From positions 3,147,234-3,211,233 of the forward strand of contig OY811982.1 in assembly GCA_963681505.1 (NCBI GenBank): a DNA stretch of 64,000 bases, in the 5' to 3' direction. The notes under the pieces are model-generated. The model was given only the letters and a program-made list of their open reading frames with translations, made no database searches and was not told the DNA's origin. This document shows positions 56,248 to 64,000 of this stretch, piece by piece. Numbering within the stretch: position 1 is the first letter of the stretch; the number at the start of each line of letters is the position of its first letter. A program made the translations under genes and the position numbers. This stretch comes from Eunapius fragilis (lineage: Eukaryota; Porifera; Demospongiae; Spongillida; Spongillidae).

Positions 56248-56510
56248 TTCATGTAAGTATTATGTAATAAATATTACATAACTGTTGTGGTGTGTACTAA
56301 TTAATTAAATTCATTTTTTGGATCGGCTTGTTAGGTGGTGCGTACGCCCCCTCCCTGGATCCACCACTGAATGTGCGCGTTGTCGGTCATATTTTGTCAT
56401 CGATACGCCCCCAAACTGCATCGATCTGGTTTGGGCAATGAAGCTAATTAATTACCTAGTGTGGACGCACTCCCAATCCAGATCGATCCGGTTTGCTGAA
56501 GAAACGCCTT

Positions 56511-58377
56511 TTATAAGAATCATCAGTCGAATAAGGGCCTAAGGGATAAGCAGATTGCATGGAGGGATTTCATTGTGTTATACAATATTAGTGTTAATTG
56601 TGTTCGTATGATCCCGAGGGGCCCGCGTATGTATTTCACAATTAAAATCGTGCAAGGGAGTTATCTCTTTGAACATACATGTTTGTCTTTGACTAGGCTA
56701 GCTGTTCCAACCCGCTATATATTTGGCAACTTCTACTGCCCGAGGACTCAAAGCGAAGAGCAGGTGTTGGAGGTAATTTACGGTTGAGTGAATTGGGACA
56801 GCGGATGTAAATGAATCACCTCACATGATATTTACTGAGGCCGATGAACATATTGACGATGTAGCCGACAAAACCATATCATTGTTAAGCACAACAAATG
56901 TAAATTAATGTTGATAGTTTCTCACCAAGAAGTTTGCAAATTCTTCCTGATGAATGCAGACTTCTTGGTACAATTCGGAGAAAAAACGGAACTTGACTTC
57001 TATTGAAGACCTGATTGTTTTGAATCTATGCGCCAAGGCTCGTGTTCTGCTACCGTTACCCACCTTCCCTTAGTTACATATAATCCTCATTTCCACACCC
57101 CTGGGTCTCTGATGATGTTGCGCGGCCCGGCCTACTATATGTATTATTTGTATTAGACTTCAATTATACACACGTCTTTCCTACATATAGAACTTGAGGC
57201 CCACAACCTGTTGTGCACTTTCAGCGTACGTAGCAGAATGACTATATCGAGTCGGCGTGCACAGACCTCCTGCTACTGAAAGGCTCTTCGGCGCGTGTAG
57301 TGATTTAGTTATATACTGTACTATAGTGCATGCCGAGAAACCGGCCTGTTTTTGTATATAGACATGCAGTTGAATACGGCATGCCCCCACACCCCCACCC
57401 CCACTTAACGTGTTGCATGGTTACAACTTGTATTTGTGTGAGCAAGAGGTATGGCCGAAACATACACTGGTCCGTGTCGGTGTATATGCGTATAACCACC
57501 AGTGACTAATGAACATTTAAAAAAAATGCGTGTGCAGTATTATATATAACTCACCCACCACAATGGCTCCGTCATACACCTGTTGTTGATTCTTCGGTGG
57601 GAACATACCCATATATGTTAATGTTACGTGGACTTGGAGTGAGCGGGGATATGAGGTGTGAATACCATTAATGGCATGTCCATGTGTCCATGCATTCATG
57701 TATTCCCTGCATGCCATTAATTATTTCCAAAGAATAATTTGGCCTGCCAGGCCGGACTGGCAAGCCGGCCTTGGAGGTCGGACCGGGTGTTATAACCGGT
57801 CAATGCGCGCGTGGTAAAGGTCCAGCAATGGCAAATGTTGTGTTACATTATTATTATACAGTTAAGTCCTACAGATATTCATTGTTCCTGAGCGCGACAG
57901 CAGTGCCCGTGCATTGGCTCGCATCAAAGTAAGGCTAAGCTTGCCATCCAATATAGGATTGATTGAGGGTTTATGAATGTCATTAACGTCTGGAGGAACA
58001 ACGGTGAAACGGATCGCTTATCACTTTGTCGCAGCGGAATGAGAGCACAACGATCTACAGTTCTATGTTGGTTCCTTGTCATTAAACAGTGTGGTTATAG
58101 AGAAACTAACAATTTCCTGTTTCTCGTGCCCAGTCCTAAAATAATTCTTGGTATTCTTAACATTCTTCTTCTTCTTAGGAAGGTATAACTCGAGCTACGA
58201 ACGGTTTTGAAGAACGACAATAGTACCAATCGCTTTGAAATTTACCGGCACGTTATCCTATCATGTCATATAACGCATATCACATCCTAGAAAGCTAGAT
58301 GTGGTAGTATGTTCTATTTAGGAATTGGTATCTAGCAAGTTATTATAATGTTTTATAAAATTTATTTTAATTAATAA
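56511..58377. other. Gene-poor stretch
   Basis: No gene recognised. A partial R2 copy (inverted) is at 58110-58250. A G/C-rich inverted segment (GGCCTGCCAGGCCGG...CCGGCC) is at 57741-57790. Confidence 0.45.
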
Positions 58378-58860
58378 TGTTCAATCGATCCAACCAACGA
58401 GCGAAACACCTAAAGGAGCAAGACGAGAACAAAGCTACACATGTAGCCCGAGTGCGCTATCAAGAGTCCCGAAAAGAAGAAGGCATCTGTACGTGACAGC
58501 TACAAGGCCGATCCCGAAAAGAAGAGGCCTCTGTACACAAGGCCGACCCTAAAATAAAGGCCTCTGTACTCGACAGCTACAACGCAGGAATTGATCTGCT
58601 GAAAGGCAGAAAACCACGATGAGAACCGCACTTACTAAAAGGCAGAAATACGAGGACAATTCAGCTGCCATTAAGGCACCTGAAAGGACCCCACTATCCG
58701 ATTGGCTAAACGTGCTGCCGAGAGATGGCGGTACCGCAGAGAACTACCACTACCACCCAAATGTATGCTATGGGCGCAAGTTGTATTGTACTAGCATTAA
58801 AAAGCTATGGGAAGATGTGCATGCAAACAGCACGCATGCATGTATGTAAGGGATCTTGTA
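58378..58860 (+). pseudogene. YxADPEKK-type repeat protein remnant
   Basis: Plus-strand frames near 58450-58600 read 'KADPKIKASVLDSYNAGID' and related units with the same period as the 44.2-kb remnant. The following segment (58620-58860), with 'LSDWLN', is duplicated at 59600-59840. Stops and shifts interrupt it; no catalytic domain is visible. Confidence 0.4.
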
Positions 58861-60300
58861 CCACTTCACATGTAAAGCATGCATGGTGACCCAACTGTGT
58901 GTACAGTAGTCCTTTCTCCTTGTGATCTGTCTTTTGAATATTGGGGTGACATCATGATAGGGCTTGCCTGCAACTGTATGAATTTAATTGCAAGGGCTGA
59001 GTAGGTGAAATGAAAAATACTGCAACCATATCCTTCTCCCATATAGCTACTCCTTGTATGAACCCAAATCTCATGCACTAATGGACTATAATGGTGGTCG
59101 TGAAAAAGCTATTCTTAGGGATAGTGAGTTTCTAAGTGAAGTAAATGATGCCTTTTGTAATTGCTAGCTCAAAAGGTTGTTACAAGATCTGTCCCCCACT
59201 ACCAGCAGCAACACTGCCCCCGCCGCTACCACCACTAGCTGCACTGCCCCCTACCCCCACCACCAGCAGAAGCAGCATCCCCCCACCAGCAGAAGCAGCA
59301 CTGCTCCCACCACCAGCACTAGCTGCACTGCCCCCTACCCACCACCACCAGCAGAAGCAGCACTGCCCCTAGCCTCGTCCCCAGGCCCTATTTTAATATT
59401 AAAATAGGGTCAGGGGACGAGGCTACACTGCCCCCCACCAGCAGAAGCAACATTGCTCCCACCACCAGCACTAATGCGCTGCCCCTACCCCCCACCACCA
59501 CCAGCAGAAGCAGCAACAGCACTGCCCCCACCACCAGCACTAGCTGCTATACATGTAAGGGCTTGCCTGCCTGTGCATGCAGTATGAATTTAATTGCAGT
59601 TTAAGGCACCTGAAAGGAGTCTGTATTAGGATGACCCCACTGTCTGATTGGTTAAACATGCTGCAGAGAGGACGCGGTATCGCAGAGGTCACAGAACTAC
59701 CACTACCACCCAAAGGTATGTCATGGGCGTGTTGTATTGTACTGGCATTAAAAATCTATGGGAAGATGTGCATGCAAGCGGCACATATGTAAGGGATCTG
59801 CACAAAACCATTCACTTCACATGTAAAGCGTGCATGTCCTTTTTGACCTGTCTATTGAATATTGGCGTGCCATACTAATCATCAGTACAAAAAGGCTTCC
59901 TTATCTGATGTACTGCCACACATGTAGTCTACATGTTAGGGCTTGCCTGCATGTGCATGTGCAACTGTGTATGAATTTAATTGCAGTTGCAAGGGCTGAG
60001 TACTAGGTGAAATGAAATTTACTGCAACCATATCCTTCTCCCATATAACTACTCCTTGTACATGAACCTTGTAATTGCTAGCTCAAAAGGCTGTTACAAG
60101 TCCCCCACCGCCAGCAGCAGCAACACTGCCACCCACGCTAGCTGCACTGCCCCCCTACCCCCCACCACCAGCAGAAACAGCAGCACTGACCCCGCCATTA
60201 ACCACCACTAGCTGCGCTGCCCCCTACCACCAGCAGAAGCAGCAGCAGAAGTACTGCCACCCTTGCACACCACATGGTCAGAACCTGGCAGGAGAGGAGG
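58660..60300. repeat. Duplicated block with a CCACCACCAGCAGAAGCAGC minisatellite
   Basis: Two tandem blocks (58660-59540 and 59600-60260) share the same order: a 'TTAAGGCACCTGAAAGGA' segment, 'GGGCTTGCCTGC...TGTATGAATTTAATTGCA', 'GCTAGCTCAAAAGG' and then a C/A-rich minisatellite. The minisatellite parts (59195-59540 and 60100-60260) vary in length. The first is interrupted by the 56-bp MITE. Confidence 0.75.
59370..59425. mobile_element. 56-bp palindromic MITE, MULE-type, perfect 9-bp TSD
   Basis: TAGCCTCGTCCCCAGGCCCT and its inverse meet around TTTTAATATTAAAA. CACTGCCCC is duplicated exactly at 59361-59369 and 59426-59434. The same tips bound the 2.8-kb element at 18350. Confidence 0.92.
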
Positions 60301-60537
60301 CTGGGGAGGATGCAGCCGCCCTCGAGAACAAGGACAATTTGTACACTATATAAAAATAGTTATAATTATCATTACCATTATATTATTAAAGTTCTTTAGT
60401 TATTTAGTTTATTGCACTAAGAGATAAAGCCAGGGGTGGACATGGATCGTCCTATTATAATTCTTGACTTTTCCTAAGTTTGATTATTCACTACGATACT
60501 GATATGACAGTCTGAGGGAGAAAAAAAAACTTATGAA
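60301..60537. other. Short spacer with a solo hAT-like tip
   Basis: CAGGGGTGGACATGGATCG at 60432 resembles the left end of the element at 54761, without a partner end. Confidence 0.4.
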
Positions 60538-60835
60538 GCAAGTAAATAAAAACATTCTCTAACGAGAAAGTTGTTGGTATATAGGGTTGACCAATGCTGG
60601 TGTAAAAAGCACGGAAACAAGAGTGACAGAAATTTGACTGGAAAATTGAAATAGGCCTATATAGCCCACTCATGCACATTATAATAGTGCATGTCTGAGT
60701 AACGGGCTAAATATAGACCTATTTCAAATTTCCAGTCAAATTTCTGTCACTCTTGTTTCCGCGCTTTTTACACCACCATTGGTCAATCCTATATACCAAC
60801 AACTTACTCGTTAGTGAATGTTTTTATTTACTTGT
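60538..60835. repeat. Long-hairpin MITE, copy 6
   Basis: 298 bp, ends (G)CAAGTAAATAAAAACATTC. The middle of the arms is a different sequence from other copies (GTGACAGAAATTTGACTGGA), but both arms carry it. Confidence 0.92.
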
Positions 60836-61599
60836 ACAATTGGCAGATGGCATGTGACTTGGAATGGTTTCCCCTGGTGGTTAGGTGAGATAAGGTCTGC
60901 ATGGCTTCTGCATCCCAACACCCATAAGTCTCGACAGCTATGCCGGGGGATACATGACCAGCCAACCTCTAAGCATTTGGCATCATTAGAGTTGTGCTTG
61001 CACACCTCGGCTGCCAGAGCTGCAGATCCACCACCTCACTCTCTTCGATTCCAGTAAAGTACTTGAATTTAGCGTAGATGTGACGGTCAGACCCAAGGTT
61101 GCTGGTTTGCCCAAATCCCATTGAGGAATGAGGATGTCAGCTGGTCGTGTTCGATGTCCTTCATGCCCCAGACCACTTCCTGCCTCGACATGCGGTTCGT
61201 TGCTATATGGGACAGCAAATCCATTTCAAAATTTTTGGGTGGAGGGCATAATTTCCGCGCGTTCAATGAGTAGACAGTTGTGACTTTAACTCGACCCCGC
61301 CTATCACCAACTATATCTCATGGATCTGACCATAGATAGTGATCTGACGTACTGTTATAGCACTGTAAGCCGATAAATGGGCACGCAAGGAGTTCACTGA
61401 GCCGCGACAGGCAAACGATGTTGTGCGCGCGCGCATTCACTACTACTGTGTTGCGTAAGGCGATGGCAGCAGGGTCACGCATTTAATTTCGATCGCTTAA
61501 CGAATTCCGTTCGCTACAGAAGCAGAAAAAGACAAGACAGACGTTTGCAAGAAACGAGAAGTCTCAGTAGTTTTATGGTCACTTATGGGGGAGGAGAAG
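60836..61599. other. Non-coding or unrecognised
   Basis: No gene assigned. Plus-strand reading frames around 60840-61220 are broken and match nothing I recognise; a decayed mobile-element ORF is possible. Confidence 0.35.
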
Positions 61600-62000
61600 T
61601 GGGAGTGGTCCGGGCATATGCATGAACCCGCAAGATACGGGAAGCCGGTGTAATAGTTACTGGCGGGAAATGACCGGGAAATGTGCAACTACTTTATCTC
61701 CGTAACGGATCAAGTACAAATTAACGAAGAGGATAAATCAATAGGTACAAATGATCCCTCTACGTGCAGACCAAAGAATTCATTTTCCTGCAAAAAGATA
61801 TGGCGGGTTTTAACCCTAAGGGGTATCGGACGTTGTAACACTGGCACTAAGCAAATGCAAGACTCCAGAATCTATGTTACTGAAGAGAAACGGTGTGGTA
61901 TGAAATGTTGAAAATAGGAAGTCAATAGCTCTTACCGTTCGGAAGTTATGGCGATTCAAATTAAGCGTGAATCATTTTTGTAACTTTTATATTTATATGG
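61600..62000. repeat. Repeat R1, diverged copy
   Basis: Contains 'TATCTCCGTAACGGATCAAG', 'AATCAATAGGTACAAATGAT' and 'GTTCGGAAGTTATGGCGATT', in the same order as the other copies, and gives the longest uninterrupted extent of R1 (about 400 bp). Confidence 0.65.
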
Positions 62001-62301
62001 ATCACGAAATTTTCTCGTGAATTTTCTAGGACTTCTGCAAGAACATGACATGTACATGTGTCAGTCAATTTACAGCGCCTGGTCGTGTGGAATACAGTTT
62101 TTTTAAGGTACAATGTTCTTTCTCTAACCCCATGTAATGATGTATGTATGATATATAATAAACACAATATCTCGTACCCAGGTCACACACCTACGTTAAG
62201 CCACACCTACAAAGCAGAAATGTGCTAGTTAGCTCAAGGATTCACCTTTTTTCCTGTTGTGGTTATCGATGTTGATAGAAGCAAGTTGATGTTCTGAGAA
62301 G

Positions 62302-62610
62302 TTACAAAAGCTTAGGGATGGCCAAAGAGTGATGTAACAGGAGATAGGCATCGTGACAAGTTAAGTAATTGAGTCTCTCACAAAGGCACTTCAGCATGGC
62401 GGTCTTGGCATCAATGGCAACAATAATGGATCCGATATCTCCGATTGATGAACCCAATAGTGTGGCATCAGCTCGATCAACCACACGTACCCCAGAAAGT
62501 GCAGACTTTACGGTGACAATGAGATCCGAATTAAGATAGATATCGATATATCGTATAAGATAGTTATCGTGTGCCTGTCGATTCGATCCAACTCTTTGGG
62601 TGCCACTCAT
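62302..62610 (-). pseudogene. LINE reverse transcriptase fragment (family L1x)
   Basis: An open 102-codon frame with 'LIVTVKSALSGVRVVDRADA', 'LLGSSIGDIGS' and 'LLLHHSLAIPKLL', the post-palm region of the same LINE family as 41905-42676, in inverted orientation. It overlaps the N-terminal side of that copy, so the two can be aligned. Truncated at both ends. Confidence 0.8.
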
Positions 62611-62826
62611 TGCGTGACCATTTATATGCTCACAACGCTAATGCTTACACATCAGAGCAATGAGATAAAGTACATGGGGGACAGGCGTGGTCAAGTTTAA
62701 AGGGTTGAAACACATGTAACCCTTCCTAATTGTTGGGATCTGCGTTCTGCAGGCACATACATTTTAACCGCCCACCGTTTTTCATTTCATCTGCATGGCT
62801 GGCACACCCACTTGCAGCTATTTTTA

Positions 62827-62839
62827 AACACACACACAC

Positions 62840-62871
<32 letters not shown>

Positions 62872-62995
62872 GTACACACACACACACACACACACACTGA
62901 CATAAGCGCGCGCACACACACGCACACACACATACACACACATGCGCACACACAGAAACATACACACATTACACACACAAACATACACACACATA

Positions 62996-63040
<45 letters not shown>

Positions 63041-63050
63041 GTACGTATAC
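62827..63050. repeat. Long interrupted (CA)n microsatellite
   Basis: About 220 bp of CA units with CG, TA, GA and TGACATAAGCG interruptions. It gives His/Thr-rich and Cys/Val-rich spurious frames on the two strands. Confidence 0.95.
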
Positions 63051-63329
63051 ACACTCTTTCCACCATAAGGCACTCTCCTTTCCCTTGCTGTATACCCTGT
63101 AAATTTTTATGCTGTGTGCTACTTAGATTCACCTCATATGCTTTGTTTTTTTTTTCTTTGTAGTGCTTTCATTTGCCTACTGAATACAACCCCTTTCGTT
63201 TCTGCTATGTTTGTATTCAGATTCACTGACTCTCTTTATGTGCAAATAAACTCCGCATATTTTATTACCTTCTATTTCTTCAGTGGTTAAAATTGTGTCA
63301 GAAAAAAAATTGCTGTATGTCTTTTTAGG

Positions 63330-63600
63330 TCATTCATGTCTCATAGCTTCTAATAATATACTCCTGCCCTCCACTGTATGCTCATATCCCATAGTCTCCT
63401 CTGCATGGTCATGTCCAATGGCCTCCACGTCACTGAGCAATGTATTTCTCACGCATGTAACTGGACTGGTGGTTAGCATGCATTGGACTGGTGTCAGTGG
63501 CATAGGAAGCTTGAGGGCCGTGGGGAGGCAATTGACAATACACTCCTGTCAGAAGGAGGGCATTGCCCCCTCCCCCCCCCCCCCCCCCCCCTCCCTACAC
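63330..63600 (-). repeat. Repeat R3, copy 3 (inverted)
   Basis: Inverted relative to 24090 and 43480; the poly-C tract at 63572-63591 corresponds to their poly-G. Confidence 0.75.
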
Positions 63601-64000
63601 ACACAGCTGTGAGGCTCCACTATACATGTCCCATATTGCATTCACTATATGGTCAAATTCAATGTATGCATCACTGGGCGGTTTAAAATGATTTAGGACT
63701 CCTCCATTTTAGCTGATAGTGCATGGATTGAATCTTGTCACAATACATAGCAGGGAACCTCGTCCAATGGAATTTTCGCTGACATCAAATTCACTGAGAC
63801 GTGCCATGTCCCCTAAGATATCCAGGGGTGTTCTAATCTGCATTCTTTCCTGTGTATTTGTGTGTCTGTGCACAGTATAATGATGTCAATTTCTTTTTCA
63901 CTGGGTAGGAACAATTTAATAGACCCTTAACTCAGCAGTGAGCATATATTTTCAGTCCCAAACCTTTCTTAAACAACATAAGGTCTTAGCAATCTACAGC
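63601..64000. other. Window end, nothing recognised
   Basis: No gene or repeat assigned. Confidence 0.4.

Larger units (their letters stand above)
54761..56369. mobile_element. hAT-like element (5-bp TSD AATGT) carrying gene fragments
   Basis: Left end CAGGGGTGGACGCAGGATTT, right end (reverse complemented) CAGTGGTGGATCCAGGGAGG. AATGT lies at 54756-54760 and 56370-56374. The 1609-bp interior contains the RecQ-like fragment, the 57-bp MITE, a tyrosine-recombinase fragment and repeat R4 (56016-56247). Whether the fragments were captured or the ends belong to separate insertions cannot be settled here. Confidence 0.55.
54096..56510. mobile_element. Inverted-repeat-bounded element (about 120-bp arms)
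   Basis: The left arm 54096-54216 and right arm 56390-56510 are inverted copies with AAGGCGTTTCTTCA, AAACCGGATCGATC, GTGCGTCCACACTAGGTAAT and CCAAACCAGATCGATGCAGT. Between them lie a CA microsatellite and the 1.6-kb hAT-like element. TSD not resolved. It could be one element or two MITEs in opposite orientation. Confidence 0.55.

Noticed and set aside
62726..63163. Several long His/Thr-rich and Cys/Val-rich reading frames
   Set aside because: They are the six-frame translations of a CA microsatellite.

Overview
The window is eukaryotic and metazoan-like, most probably from a sponge (demosponge) or another early-branching marine invertebrate. The reasons are: short GT-AG introns (56-119 bp where they can be placed); a TE load of non-LTR, Ty3/gypsy, Ginger-like, Mutator-like, hAT-like, piggyBac-like and MITE elements; three genes of the DUF288/STELLO family; and remnants of proteins built from tandem 'YxAxPEKK' repeats, which I recall from sponge gene models (recall, not a search). 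There is no operon structure, and I recognise no tRNA, rRNA or CRISPR array.

Host genes. The only convincing host genes are three paralogues of a two-exon type II membrane glycosyltransferase-like protein (DUF288/STELLO family), all on the minus strand at 6497-8575, 24634-26714 and 48629-50709. The second and third each splice to an intact 674-aa frame. The first carries a 1-bp and a 2-bp deletion and is a pseudogene. The first two lie in a larger direct segmental duplication (about 6.4-15.65 kb and 24.5-31.2 kb). Comparing the two units exposes several filled and empty insertion sites, so a number of mobile elements can be delimited almost to the base.

Layout. 1-5.8 kb: gag and pol remnants of Ty3/gypsy elements and a decayed non-LTR retrotransposon with an R2-like zinc/endonuclease tail. 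6.4-15.65 kb: duplication unit A, holding a TTAA-flanked piggyBac-like element, an unassigned 1.15-kb TIR element and a 122-bp palindrome. 15.65-16.35 kb: LINE tail and a dispersed repeat (called R1 here). 16.35-23.42 kb: a Ginger-like (integrase + Ulp1 protease + PHD) element, itself interrupted by a series of nested elements including a Transib/RAG-like one and a gene-capturing MULE. 23.4-31.2 kb: repeats and duplication unit B. 31.2-44.6 kb: gene-poor sequence with microsatellites, minisatellites, hAT-like elements and hairpins. 44.6-47.85 kb: a complete Ginger-like transposon with an intact 867-aa three-exon gene. 48.4-50.75 kb: third STELLO copy. 50.7-64 kb: more repeats, including a RecQ-helicase fragment split by a 57-bp MITE, a duplicated minisatellite block and LINE fragments.

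The best candidates for something unusual are: the Transib-like element with RSS-like CACAGTG ends and asymmetric 11/21-bp spacing; the long-hairpin family of six clear copies and one relic, in which the two arms of a copy agree with each other better than with other copies; the two Ginger-like elements with iterated subrepeats in their TIRs; and the 56-57-bp palindromic MITEs with perfect 9-bp target duplications. All family assignments come from reading motifs; no database search was possible.
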